Source: Nocardia alni | GTDB taxonomy: Bacteria > Actinomycetota > Actinomycetes > Mycobacteriales > Mycobacteriaceae | Reading direction: 5' to 3' | Length of the DNA stretch: 64,000 bases | NCBI RefSeq assembly: GCF_019038435.1 | Contig: NZ_JAGPOX010000006.1 | Location: 54,893 to 118,892 of the forward strand | Made by a program: the position numbers and the translations under genes | Notes under the pieces: generated by a model | What the model was told of the DNA's origin: nothing | Database searches by the model: none | What the model saw: the letters and a program-made list of their open reading frames with translations, nothing else | Shown: one piece after another, positions 52,115 through 61,190 of the stretch | Position numbering within the stretch: the stretch's first letter is position 1 | Layout: each line of letters starts with the position of its first letter

Positions 52115-53245
52115 TCAGTTACCGCCCGTCCGAGGAGCCGGCAGAGTCGGAATCCCGGCGGACGGCGGTGTGCCCGCAGGCGTGCCCGCCCCCGCGACCA
52201 TCTGCCCGAGCAACGATCGAGTCGCCGTCTGGCACATCTGTTGCGGCGCGTTGACAGTGGTCGCGAGGACACAGATCAACGAGCGGCCGTCGGGAATGTC
52301 GGGAAGGGCGAGTCCACCGGTCAACGAGGCGGTCTGCGGGTCGTATATGTTGTAGAAATCGTCCAGCGCCGTAGGTCCGCTGTGCAGCACCTGCGCGAGA
52401 TCATCTTCCTTGTCGACAAGCAATTGCGTGATGCGGCCGAGCGAGGACACATCCCCGACGAGCTGAGCGTGATTGTTCGCGACAAATCTCTGGATCTGCC
52501 CCATCTGGGTAGACAGACTGTTCAGCAATGCGTCCAACTCGGTTCTATTATCGGCAAGCAATTCCGATACCGATGACAGCTGCCCGGAGAATCCGACGAT
52601 CTGCCTGTCATTCGCGGATAGCACGGAGACGAAACTCTGGAGATTCCGCAGCGTATCGAACATATCCGGACTACCCGTCTGCAAAGTCACCGCCGCAGCG
52701 GACAACGCACCCAGGGTTCCGTTGATCGTCGCGCCGCGACCGCCGACGGCCCCCGCCGCGGCGGTCACTGCATCGGCCAAGGGGCCGTTCCCGTTGTGGC
52801 CGTCCGGACCCAGCGCCCCGATCAGCTCGTCGACCTGCTGCTTCTCATCGTCGAAGGACACCGGCACCGCGGTGTGCTCGAGCGGAATCGCCGCACCGTC
52901 GGCCAGCGCGGGACCGCCCCTGTACACCGGCGCGAGCTGCACATACCGGCCCGATACCAGCGTTGGCGCGATAATCGCCGCCCGCGCGTCCGCGGGAAAT
53001 CGACGGTCGCCGTCATAGGTCATGTCGACCCGCACACGATCGCCCTGCGGACTCACCTTGTCGACCGTGCCGACCTTCACGCCCAGCACATCAACGGCGT
53101 CGCCGGGGTATAGACCGGTGGTGTTACGAAAGTAGGCGACGACGTGTTTCTTCGAGGGCCCGCCGAAATTGACGGTCGCCGACACCGCCACGACCGCCAC
53201 GATCAGACCGGCGGCCATGAGGATGTATCGAGTCTTCCTTTTCAT
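52115..53245 (-). CDS. Mce family protein D (MlaD domain)
   Basis: The 376-residue protein has an N-terminal anchor (YILMAAGLIVAVVAVSATV), the MlaD domain (FRNTTGLYPGDAVDVLGVKVG, LVSGRYVQLAPVY), the helical Mce region and a short Pro-rich end. It is the fourth Mce subunit by order. Its ATG overlaps the mceC stop (ATGA). It helps build the substrate tunnel across the periplasm. Confidence 0.91.
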   Translation of the reverse strand: MKRKTRYILMAAGLIVAVVAVSATVNFGGPSKKHVVAYFRNTTGLYPGDAVDVLGVKVGTVDKVSPQGDRVRVDMTYDGDRRFPADARAAIIAPTLVSGRYVQLAPVYRGGPALADGAAIPLEHTAVPVSFDDEKQQVDELIGALGPDGHNGNGPLADAVTAAAGAVGGRGATINGTLGALSAAAVTLQTGSPDMFDTLRNLQSFVSVLSANDRQIVGFSGQLSSVSELLADNRTELDALLNSLSTQMGQIQRFVANNHAQLVGDVSSLGRITQLLVDKEDDLAQVLHSGPTALDDFYNIYDPQTASLTGGLALPDIPDGRSLICVLATTVNAPQQMCQTATRSLLGQMVAGAGTPAGTPPSAGIPTLPAPRTGGN

Positions 53246-54282
53246 CGAGCTCCCCCTGCGGGGCCGGGCCGCGGATCGTTCAGATTCGCGGGCGTAATAT
53301 TATCCAGCAGAACATTGAAAAACGGCCCGCTCGCAACGACATCGCTGAGCTGTGTGACGAAATTCGACAGGCCGGATATCGATGCGTTGATATTCTGATA
53401 GTTCTTGTTCAGGGTGTCGATGGTCCGGCCCAGTTCACTCAGTGCGGGACCGATCGTCGCCGAATTATCCCGCGCCACGGCACTCAACTCGTCGAAAACC
53501 TGCGTGGCACGGATCAGCACAGCGTGAATCTGTACCGCCCGCGAATTCAGCGCATCGAAAAAGGATCGGCCGTCCGCCAGCAATAACACGAACTGCTGAT
53601 TCCGCTTCGACAGAATCGCGCTGACTCCGTTGGCATGCGTGAGCAGATCCTGCACCGCCTGGTCTCGCGAGGCGACCGTATCCGACAACCGACCCAGCGC
53701 GGTTACCGACGAACCGAGATCGGGCGCCGAGGTCCGCAACAGCTCTCCGGCCTTGTCCAAGGCGGCACTCAGCTGCTGCTTGTTCGTCTGCGCCACCGTA
53801 TTGGACACCTCGGCCAGCGACTCCGAAATATCGTAGCCGGACGTCGTTCTCGACAGGGGAATTGTCGCGCCCGGATTCAGGCGTCCGTCTCCCGCCGAGG
53901 TGAGTTCGAGAAAGCGCTTTCCGAGAAGTGTCGCGACCTTGATCGACGCCCGGGTCCGGCCGCCCAGAACCACCCCGTGAAAATCGCCGGAGAATTCTAC
54001 ATCGACGTGATCGCCGGATAGCCCCACATCCTTCACCTGCCCGACCACCACGCCGGCGACCTGAACATCATCCTTCGCATATAGACCGCTGGCATCGGCA
54101 AATTCCGCATGGTAGGTGGAACCGCTGTCGATTCCCGGCAACGAACGGTATTCGAACACCGCCGCCAGCAGCACCAGCACGATGAGCGAGCCGACAATGC
54201 CGATCCGCACGCGGTTTCGTTCCCGCATCGGCAATCTTGCGCGCAATCCGAAGCCGAATACGCGATTCACAATCCTTTTCAT
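53242..54282 (-). CDS. Mce family protein C (MlaD domain)
   Basis: The 346-residue protein has a basic N-terminus, a membrane anchor (IGIVGSLIVLVLLAAVF), FADASGLYAKDDVQVAGVVVG as the start of the MlaD domain, TLLGKRFLELTSAG, and helices rich in Leu and Asp. It is the third Mce subunit. It shares a base with the end of mceB and overlaps mceD by four bases. Confidence 0.91.
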   Translation of the reverse strand: MKRIVNRVFGFGLRARLPMRERNRVRIGIVGSLIVLVLLAAVFEYRSLPGIDSGSTYHAEFADASGLYAKDDVQVAGVVVGQVKDVGLSGDHVDVEFSGDFHGVVLGGRTRASIKVATLLGKRFLELTSAGDGRLNPGATIPLSRTTSGYDISESLAEVSNTVAQTNKQQLSAALDKAGELLRTSAPDLGSSVTALGRLSDTVASRDQAVQDLLTHANGVSAILSKRNQQFVLLLADGRSFFDALNSRAVQIHAVLIRATQVFDELSAVARDNSATIGPALSELGRTIDTLNKNYQNINASISGLSNFVTQLSDVVASGPFFNVLLDNITPANLNDPRPGPAGGAR

Positions 54283-55295
54283 TATTTACACCTGTCTGCC
54301 GGAGCCGTGGCCATCGGGGTGTCGGCGCCGCCCTGCAGTCCCGGATAACGAATGGCCATACCGCAGACGAAAAAGTTGACGAAATTCCCGTAACTGCTGG
54401 CCCGGGAGATCTTCTGATACGCATGCGGCAAACCGGAGAGCAGAGCCATCAGTGAATTCGTCTGTGCATTCAGATTTCCGGCGGTATTTCCCAGAGTGGA
54501 GATATCGGCGGCCAGCGGTGACCGCGCCTGTGCCAGCGTCCCGCTCAATGTCGTTGTGACCGCGTCGATCTGGTCGACCGCATTGGTCACCGTCTGCCGG
54601 TCACCGTTGAGCCCGGTCACGAGTTCCTGGAGATTCGTCACCACATCGGAGAGGTCCTGCCCCCGTTGGTCCGCGGTCGCCAGGACCGCGCCGAGGTTGG
54701 TGATGACCGCACCGATGGCCTGGTCCTTATCGGCCAGGGTGCCGCTCAGCGATCCGACCTGGCGAACGACATCGGTTATCTCGTCCGCCTCCCCGTTCAG
54801 GACCGCTACCAGCGATGCGGTCAAACGGTTGGCGGCATCGGGATCCAATCCCTGTAACAGTGGCCGGAAGCCGTTCACCAGCCGGTCCATTTGAAGGCCG
54901 GCATTCGTCCGGCTGGCCGGAATCACCGATCCGGGTGGCAGAATCGCCGTCGTATCCGGCCCGCTGGTCAATTGCAGGTAGCGGTCGGAGATCAAATTCT
55001 TGTACCTGATCTCGGCCTTGGTCGTCACGGTCAGCGGCCGATCGGAATCGACCTGGAATTTCACCAGAGCACTGTGCGGTCCGGTGAGTTCGACCGATTT
55101 CACCTTACCGATCGCCATGCCTGCGACTTTCACATCGTCGCCGGATTTCAATCCGGACGCATCGGTGAACACCGCACCGTAGGATTTCACCGGATTGAAC
55201 CGAATATTTCCGACGGTTGTCGCTACCAGAAATCCAGCGAGTGTCGTGATCGCCACGAAGACGACCAACTTGATCAGGGATCCGCGTATGGTCAT
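54282..55295 (-). CDS. Mce family protein B (MlaD domain)
   Basis: The 337-residue protein starts with the anchor LIKLVVFVAITTLAGFLVA and the MlaD domain (FTDASGLKSGDDVKVAGMAIG, NLISDRYLQLTSG). The long helical region contains repeated Asp-Leu-Thr heptads. It ends with a short cysteine-containing tail. As second Mce subunit it overlaps mceA by four bases. Confidence 0.91.
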   Translation of the reverse strand: MTIRGSLIKLVVFVAITTLAGFLVATTVGNIRFNPVKSYGAVFTDASGLKSGDDVKVAGMAIGKVKSVELTGPHSALVKFQVDSDRPLTVTTKAEIRYKNLISDRYLQLTSGPDTTAILPPGSVIPASRTNAGLQMDRLVNGFRPLLQGLDPDAANRLTASLVAVLNGEADEITDVVRQVGSLSGTLADKDQAIGAVITNLGAVLATADQRGQDLSDVVTNLQELVTGLNGDRQTVTNAVDQIDAVTTTLSGTLAQARSPLAADISTLGNTAGNLNAQTNSLMALLSGLPHAYQKISRASSYGNFVNFFVCGMAIRYPGLQGGADTPMATAPADRCK

Positions 55296-56458
55296 TTCAC
55301 ATGTCCGAACAGGAGATCGACGAAGTTCTGGGCGGCGCGGGGATCATTCGGTGTTTCATAGGCTCGGCTGCCGTCCGCGAGATCGGTATGCCCCGGGTCG
55401 GTGGCGGTGACGCCGTCGTGCGAGCCATAGCAGCTCGGCGGGTTGTCGACCGCACCGATCCGAGGCAGGTTCTGCTGGGTATAAGGCGGGTCTCCCATCG
55501 GCACGGTGCCCAGAATGTTGAGGCCCGGCCGCGCGCCGCCCAGAGTATTCTTCAGGTAGGTATCCGTTTGCGCGAGGTCCGACAGCAGGCATTGGTATTC
55601 GGGGGCGTAATCGGCCAACACTCCGGTCACCGGATCGAGCACGTTCACCGCTTGCGGCAGCGAATCTCGTGATGCGGTGAAAAAGGCGTTTCCGGCGTTA
55701 CCGAACCCGGTGAAGCTGAGCAGGAAAGCGGCCAGCTCGGACCGTCTATCGATGATCGTCCGTCCGCTCGTGCTCGCGTTGCCGGTGGCAGCGAGCAGAT
55801 CCGGCGAAAGATTGTTCAGCGTGTCCGCGTTGTCGGCCAGCTTGGAAAAGTCGCGCTGGAGGGTCGGAAGGGATCCGTTGAACTCGCGCAGGTACTGTGA
55901 CAGCGTCTGGAGACCCTGCCCCAGGTTACCGCCTCGGCCTCGGACGGCCGTCGCACTCTGCGTCAACACCGTATTCACTTGGGCGGGGTCCACCTGATCC
56001 AGCACGGTCATCAAATGTCCGAGTACATCCTGGAATTCGACGGTGACCTTGCGAGCGTCGATAACCGATCCGCTCGCCAACCGCTGCGCCGAGGGGACCG
56101 CCGGGCGGATCAGGGCAACATACTTTCTGCCGAACAGTGTCGAGGTGCTCAGATCGGCTCCGACATTCGCCGGAATCGACTTCACCTCGTCGGTCTTCAA
56201 GGCCATCTCTATGGTGGCGGCAGAACCGCGATACGAAACTCCGGTCACGCGGCCCACCACCTTGCCGCTCATTTCCACCTGCGAACCGATGTCCATCATC
56301 AAGCCGGACCTGTCGGTGCGCACGGCCACCCGAATGGTCGGGGTGAAGGCCTCCTCGTAGACCGCGATCGACAGGACGGTCAAACCGACGAGCAAAACGA
56401 TCATGGCGACGCCGATGCCGGCCTCGCGAAACCGCGATCGCACGGATTCTCTTGACAT
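55292..56458 (-). CDS. Mce family protein A (MlaD domain)
   Basis: The 388-residue protein has an anchor (IGVAMIVLLVGLTVLSIAV), the MlaD domain (RTDRSGLMMDIGSQVEMSGKV, STLFGRKYVAL) and the helical Mce region, with two late cysteines (EYQCLLSDL, PPSCYGS). The ATG at 56458 (MSRESVRS) begins four bases after the yrbEB stop; a longer frame upstream is not needed. It is the first Mce subunit, adjacent to the permease pair as in all mce operons. Confidence 0.92.
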   Translation of the reverse strand: MSRESVRSRFREAGIGVAMIVLLVGLTVLSIAVYEEAFTPTIRVAVRTDRSGLMMDIGSQVEMSGKVVGRVTGVSYRGSAATIEMALKTDEVKSIPANVGADLSTSTLFGRKYVALIRPAVPSAQRLASGSVIDARKVTVEFQDVLGHLMTVLDQVDPAQVNTVLTQSATAVRGRGGNLGQGLQTLSQYLREFNGSLPTLQRDFSKLADNADTLNNLSPDLLAATGNASTSGRTIIDRRSELAAFLLSFTGFGNAGNAFFTASRDSLPQAVNVLDPVTGVLADYAPEYQCLLSDLAQTDTYLKNTLGGARPGLNILGTVPMGDPPYTQQNLPRIGAVDNPPSCYGSHDGVTATDPGHTDLADGSRAYETPNDPRAAQNFVDLLFGHVK

Positions 56459-56462
56459 TTCA

Positions 56463-57296
56463 TCACCCCGAAATATGAGCGCCGGAATCGGGACCACCGA
56501 ATACGGCGATTCCCACCAGTAGGTCGATCACCATCACGGCGATCAGCGACGTGCGGACGGCGCGACCGACCGCGACGCCGACGCCCGCGGGGCCGCCGGA
56601 GGCATGGAATCCGTAATAACACGTCACACACATGACCACGACGGCCATGACGATCACCTTGAACAGCGACCACCAGACGTCCGAGGGGATCAGGAACTCC
56701 CGGAAGTAGTGATCGTAGGTGCCGCTGGTCTGTTCGGTGAATACCAGCGTGACCACTCGGGTGGAAAAGTACCCCATGATCAACGCGACCGCGTAGAGCG
56801 GGACCACGGCGATGACACCGGCGATGAGCCGAGTCGTGACCAGAAACGATATCGGCGGCACCGACATGACCTCCAGCGCGTCGATCTCCTCGCTCACCCG
56901 CATCGCGCCCAATTCGGCGGTGAACCCCGCGCCCACTGTCGCGATCAAGGTGAAGGCCGTCATCAGCGGTACGGCCTCGCGCGTGTTGAAGAACGCCGAG
57001 ACGAATCCGGAGAGCGCGCCGACTCCGATCCTCCCCAGCGACGTGTCGCCTTGCTGGCCGACCTCGTACGCGCCGGCCATCGCCATGAACGAGAGGATCA
57101 CGACGGTGCCGCCGACCTTCGCCAGCGCGCCGGTTCCCAAGCTCACGCTCGCGATCAGTTTCAACACTTCGCCGCGGTATTGGCGAAACGTATGCGGCGC
57201 GTACGAAATACTGTGCCCGTAGAATTTCAGCTGTTCGCCCAGATTCGCGAGGCTGTCCACGGGGACGGCCGCCGCGCGGCCGATTCTGCTGACCAT
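56463..57296 (-). CDS. YrbE/MlaE permease subunit B of the mce transporter
   Basis: The 277-residue integral membrane protein has the MlaE pattern, with several hydrophobic helices, the cytoplasmic coupling segment GAMRVSEEIDALEVMSVPP and a C-terminal VGRAVRTSLIAVMVIDLLVG. It pairs with YrbE A as the membrane core of the importer. I chose the ATG at 57296, which follows GGAGGTG at seven bases; a GTG at 57305 lies inside that site. Confidence 0.91.
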   Translation of the reverse strand: MVSRIGRAAAVPVDSLANLGEQLKFYGHSISYAPHTFRQYRGEVLKLIASVSLGTGALAKVGGTVVILSFMAMAGAYEVGQQGDTSLGRIGVGALSGFVSAFFNTREAVPLMTAFTLIATVGAGFTAELGAMRVSEEIDALEVMSVPPISFLVTTRLIAGVIAVVPLYAVALIMGYFSTRVVTLVFTEQTSGTYDHYFREFLIPSDVWWSLFKVIVMAVVVMCVTCYYGFHASGGPAGVGVAVGRAVRTSLIAVMVIDLLVGIAVFGGPDSGAHISG

Positions 57297-57308
57297 AGCT
57301 GCCACCTC

Positions 57309-58121
57309 CTATGCCTGAAGTGAAATAGTGGTGATGATGGAGTTCGTGAGGAACAGCAATACGAAACTCACGACAACCGTCTGATTGACGGCCTCTCCGA
57401 CACCCTTGGACCCGCCCTTTGCCCGCATGCCGAGGTGGCATCCGACCAATCCGGCCAGCAGACCGAAGACACCCGCTTTGATCTCACCGACGAAAAAGTC
57501 GCCGAGCCCGGTCAGCAAGGAGAGACTGTTGACGAACTGGCCCGGGGTCGCGCCTTGTACATAGACACTCACGATGTACCCCCCGGTGATGCCCACCGCC
57601 GTGACGACACCGTTCAGGAACACCGCCACGACGGCGGCTGCGGCAACACGCGGAACCACCAGTCGCTGAATGGGATCGATCCCCAGCACCTCGACGGCAT
57701 CGAGCTCTTCACGAATTTTTCTCGAACCCAGGTCCGCGCAGATGGCGGTGGCGCCGGCGCCCGCAACGACCAGCACGGTCGTCATCGGCCCCATCTCTCG
57801 GATGACGCCGACGCCCGCACCGCTGCCACTCAGATCTATTCCTCCGATCTGGTCCAGGATGAGATTGATCTCGAAAATAATCATCGCGCAGAACGGAATT
57901 GCCATCAAAATCGACGGCGCAATAGATATTCGGCAGAGGAACCATGCCTGATGAATGAATTCCCGCCATTGCAGCGGACGCTTGAACATGCACCGGAAAG
58001 TTTCCCAAGCCGTGACATAGAAGTCGCCGAGCGAGGTAATCCCGACTTTGGCCTGGCTGGACGCCTTCTGCACGATGTTTATTCTGCCAACCCGGCGCTC
58101 GCCGCCACTGAGCACAGCCAT
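57309..58121 (-). CDS. YrbE/MlaE permease subunit A of the mce transporter
   Basis: The 270-residue membrane protein has the MlaE hallmarks: LQWREFIHQAWFLCRIS, the cytoplasmic helix GSRKIREELDAVEVLGIDP, and FFVGEIKAGVFGLLAGLVGCH. It is the first gene of the mce operon. GAGG and AAGG elements lie just before the ATG. The promoter must be in the 217-base gap to the aldehyde dehydrogenase gene. Confidence 0.92.
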   Translation of the reverse strand: MAVLSGGERRVGRINIVQKASSQAKVGITSLGDFYVTAWETFRCMFKRPLQWREFIHQAWFLCRISIAPSILMAIPFCAMIIFEINLILDQIGGIDLSGSGAGVGVIREMGPMTTVLVVAGAGATAICADLGSRKIREELDAVEVLGIDPIQRLVVPRVAAAAVVAVFLNGVVTAVGITGGYIVSVYVQGATPGQFVNSLSLLTGLGDFFVGEIKAGVFGLLAGLVGCHLGMRAKGGSKGVGEAVNQTVVVSFVLLFLTNSIITTISLQA

Positions 58122-58244
58122 CCTTCATCCTCATCTGTCAGATCGGCAGGACTCATCCGCCTGAAATATCGAGCAGCGCGCGGGATGGAACAAATCAACC
58201 GCACGGAGTTATCCGACCGAGCCGTCGGATGGGCATGGCCGCCA

Positions 58245-58277
58245 GGTGGATCGAGCCGCGACGACATGCGATCCACC
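58245..58277. repeat. Inverted repeat in front of the mce operon
   Basis: GGTGGATCG and CGATCCACC, nine-base perfect arms, are separated by 15 bases. The repeat lies 124 bases before the yrbEA start and 62 bases past the aldehyde dehydrogenase stop, both on the minus strand. It may be the terminator of the latter or an operator of the mce operon. Confidence 0.5.
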
Positions 58278-58338
58278 GGCCCGGCGACCGTTGCGACCGA
58301 TCGTCCCGAGTCGGATCGGCAGCACCACGAAGGGTTCG

Positions 58339-59784
58339 CTAGAGATAGATCGACTTCGCGACCAGGTAGGCCGACAACGCCTCCGGGCCGAGTTCGCGGC
58401 CCAAGCCGCTCGACTTGACACCGCCGAACGGCGCAGTCGGATCGGGCAGATAATTGTTGATGCCGATCGTTCCGGAAGCGACCCTGCGCGCGACCTCTAC
58501 ACCGCGATCGTGGTCGGAAGTCCAGACGCTGCCGCCCAAACCGTATGCACTGTCGTTGGCGATGCGAATCGCCTCGTCGTCACCGCTGTACGGAATCAAC
58601 GACAGCACCGGCCCGAAGATCTCCTCCTGAGCGATCGTGGAGCGATTGTCGACATCGGCGAACACCGTTGGCTCGACGAACCATCCGCTGTCGAGGCCCT
58701 GTGGTCGACCACCGCCGACGGTGATCCGAGCACCGCTGCTCCGGCCGTTGGCAATGTAGGACTCGACCCGATCCCGCTGACTCGCACTCGCCAGCGGGCC
58801 GATCTGTGTCTTCGGGTCGAGCGAGTCGCCGACCTGCAGCGAAGCCGCCAGACCGGTGAACATGTCGACGACCTCCTGGTAGCGCGATCGCGGCGCCAGG
58901 ATCCGCGTACCGATATAGCACGTCTGTCCGTTGTTCAGCAGGGTGGCGCCGAAGAGCTGCTCCCCGATCCGGACCAGATCCAGGTCGGCGTCGTCGAGGA
59001 TGATCGCCGCCGATTTTCCGCCCAGTTCCAAGGTCACGGGCCGAAGCAGACGACCGCACACCTCCGCGATATCGCGGCCGGCTGCCGTCGACCCCGTGAA
59101 CGCGATCTTGTCGACGTTCGGATGAGCGACCAGATGTGCTCCCGCTTCGCGACCACCCGGGACGATGTTGATCACCCCCGCGGGAATCGCGGCTTCCTCG
59201 ATTGCCTCGGCGAGCACGTAGCTGTCGAAAACGGTCTCCGGAGACGGCTTTATCACCAGCGTGCAGCCCGCTGCGAGGCCGGGTGCGTACTTGAACGCAG
59301 CCAGCGCCTGCGGGAAGTTCCACGGAACGATGGCCCCCACCACGCCGATCGGCTCGTGCGTGACCAGCGTTGATCCGCCCAGAAGTCCGGGCCGCGTCTC
59401 CTCGAAGGACTCCTGGCGTAGTAGACCGGCGTAATAACGGAGCAACAGCTGCGGGAATACTGCTTCCAGCTTCTCGGAGATCGCCACCGGCATGCCGTTC
59501 TGAGAACTGACCGCTTCGACCATCTGCGGCGCACGCTTGTCCAGCGCGTCAGCCAGGCGTTCCATGGCGTCGGCTCGCCGAGCCGGAGCCCATTTCGACC
59601 ATCCGGTCGGATCGTCGAATGCGGCACGGGCGGATGCGACCGCGGCATCGATGTCGGAAGCTGTGCCGTCGGGGACCGAACCGAGTACCTCCTCGGTATT
59701 CGGGGAGACGACGGTGATCGTCGCGGCGGAAGCCGGATTCCGCCAACCGCCGCCGATGTAGAACTGCTCGTGTACAGCGCTCAT
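58339..59784 (-). CDS. Aldehyde dehydrogenase (aromatic/aliphatic)
   Basis: A 481-residue ALDH with PWNFPQALA near residue 154, FTGSTAAGRD, general base Glu253 in LELGGKSAA and nucleophile Cys289 in NNGQTCYIG. The N-terminus FYIGGGWRNPAS and the segment AAIPAGVINIVPGG resemble the pseudogene at the left end. It follows the alcohol dehydrogenase gene by 33 bases, so the pair would convert an alcohol to an acid. With the P450 system this could give an aromatic carboxylate. AAGGAT precedes the ATG. Confidence 0.92.
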   Translation of the reverse strand: MSAVHEQFYIGGGWRNPASAATITVVSPNTEEVLGSVPDGTASDIDAAVASARAAFDDPTGWSKWAPARRADAMERLADALDKRAPQMVEAVSSQNGMPVAISEKLEAVFPQLLLRYYAGLLRQESFEETRPGLLGGSTLVTHEPIGVVGAIVPWNFPQALAAFKYAPGLAAGCTLVIKPSPETVFDSYVLAEAIEEAAIPAGVINIVPGGREAGAHLVAHPNVDKIAFTGSTAAGRDIAEVCGRLLRPVTLELGGKSAAIILDDADLDLVRIGEQLFGATLLNNGQTCYIGTRILAPRSRYQEVVDMFTGLAASLQVGDSLDPKTQIGPLASASQRDRVESYIANGRSSGARITVGGGRPQGLDSGWFVEPTVFADVDNRSTIAQEEIFGPVLSLIPYSGDDEAIRIANDSAYGLGGSVWTSDHDRGVEVARRVASGTIGINNYLPDPTAPFGGVKSSGLGRELGPEALSAYLVAKSIYL

Positions 59785-59817
59785 GATGTCAATCCTTCGA
59801 TAATGCGAATCTGGCGT

Positions 59818-60921
59818 TCAGTTGGCGGTGAGGACGACTTTGACCGCGTCACCGCGAGCCTGTGCCGCGAGAGCCTCGTTGATGTCCGACAGCGGCATCG
59901 TGGTGATCAGCTTCTCGAAGGGGAACTTGCCCTGGCGATGAAGCTCCAGCAGGTAGGGGATGAAGACCTGGGGATCGGAGTCTCCCTCGGTGATGCCTCG
60001 GACGGTCAGCCCCTGGATGAGCATCGGGATGAGCGGGACCGGAAGCGCTGCCGCCGGGTCAGCGGGAACGCCGATCATGCCCAGCGCCCCGCGTGCGCCC
60101 AGCGACAGCAACAGTTGTTCGAGAACCGGAGTCGCCGCGGTGGTGTCGATGGCGTAGTCGACTCCCTCGGGTACGACCGCACGGACCTGTTCGGAGACAG
60201 CACCGGCATTCGGGTCTATCGCGTGCGTAGCGCCGAGGTCGACGGCGAGCTTGCGACGGCTCTCATGCGGCTCGACCACAATGATGAACTCGGCTTCACG
60301 CACTGTCGCCGCCAGCACGGCGGACAGCCCGACCGCTCCGGCGCCGGCGACCAGAAGCGAAGCGCCAGTTTGCACGTCGAGCGAGTTGAAGACAGCACCG
60401 GCGCCGGTCTGGATGCCGCATCCGAGCGGGCCGACGATCTCGACCGGCGCACCGTCGGGCAGTTTCACCACATTGCGCTCATGTGCGACGGCGTAGGTGG
60501 CGAGCGAGGACTGACCGAAGAAGTTACCACCCAGCGCGGTGCCGTTCTCGGCGATGGCCGACGTCCCGTCAGGCCTGGCCCCGCCGAAGTTGTAGGCCAT
60601 GAAATTCAGGCAATACGCCGGCACTCCCCCGACGCACTGGGTGCACTCACCACAGCTGTTGAAACTGATCGCCACCTTGTCTCCGACAGCAACGGAGGTG
60701 ACGTCACCCCCGACGGAGGCGACGGTCCCGCTCCCCTCGTGCCCCAGCACGCCCGGCAGGGGAAACGGCAGGTGCCCCTCCTTGACCGCCACATCGGTGT
60801 GACAGATTCCGACGCCCGCGATCTCGACGACGACCTCATCGGCCGCGGGGGCCGCGAGCTCGACAGTTCCCAAGGTGAATTCCTCGCCGATCCGGCGTAG
60901 AACGGCAGCCTTGATTTCCAT
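59818..60921 (-). CDS. Zinc-dependent alcohol dehydrogenase, aryl-alcohol type
   Basis: The 367-residue MDR enzyme has the catalytic zinc ligands Cys40 (GVGICHTD), His61-Glu62 (GHEGSG) and a later Cys in PLGCGIQTG, and the structural zinc cysteines 90, 93, 96 and 104 (CGECTQC...C). The NAD fold is VAGAGAVGLSAVLAA. This set, with GPLGCGIQTGAGAV, is the usual form of benzyl-alcohol (XylB-like) dehydrogenases. It probably oxidises a benzyl-type or terpene alcohol to the aldehyde used by the ALDH encoded next. GGGAG precedes the ATG at 60921. Confidence 0.9.
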   Translation of the reverse strand: MEIKAAVLRRIGEEFTLGTVELAAPAADEVVVEIAGVGICHTDVAVKEGHLPFPLPGVLGHEGSGTVASVGGDVTSVAVGDKVAISFNSCGECTQCVGGVPAYCLNFMAYNFGGARPDGTSAIAENGTALGGNFFGQSSLATYAVAHERNVVKLPDGAPVEIVGPLGCGIQTGAGAVFNSLDVQTGASLLVAGAGAVGLSAVLAATVREAEFIIVVEPHESRRKLAVDLGATHAIDPNAGAVSEQVRAVVPEGVDYAIDTTAATPVLEQLLLSLGARGALGMIGVPADPAAALPVPLIPMLIQGLTVRGITEGDSDPQVFIPYLLELHRQGKFPFEKLITTMPLSDINEALAAQARGDAVKVVLTAN

Positions 60922-61190
60922 GGTGGACTCCCTAACGGATTAGATCTTCGGACCGATGTTAGGTAGTTCATAATGGTCAGACCACAAGATTGCCGACGAG
61001 TTCACTCGAACACCCTCCCCCTACCCCCCTCCAGAGGGAGACAGTTAAAAAGGAGATGAATACCGAAAAAAAAGTGATTGACGTCACATATAAGCCGGAG
61101 TAACGTGTCCGACTCATGTTTCCAACTGGTAAATCTAAGTAACTTCGCCGGGTCACAGTCGACCCCGCGGTGCGCAAGGAGGCCGCCGTG
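60922..61190. promoter_or_regulatory. Divergent promoter region, AT-rich in the middle
   Basis: This 269-base region separates the alcohol dehydrogenase gene from the GAF-LuxR genes. The part at 61040-61130 is far richer in A and T than its surroundings and includes a run of eight A and the palindrome TGACGTCA near 61078-61085 within GTGA-N6-TCAC. A 15-codon open frame at 61056-61103 directly follows AAGGAG but without proper spacing. The region probably holds promoters for both directions and a site for the GAF-LuxR proteins. Confidence 0.5.
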
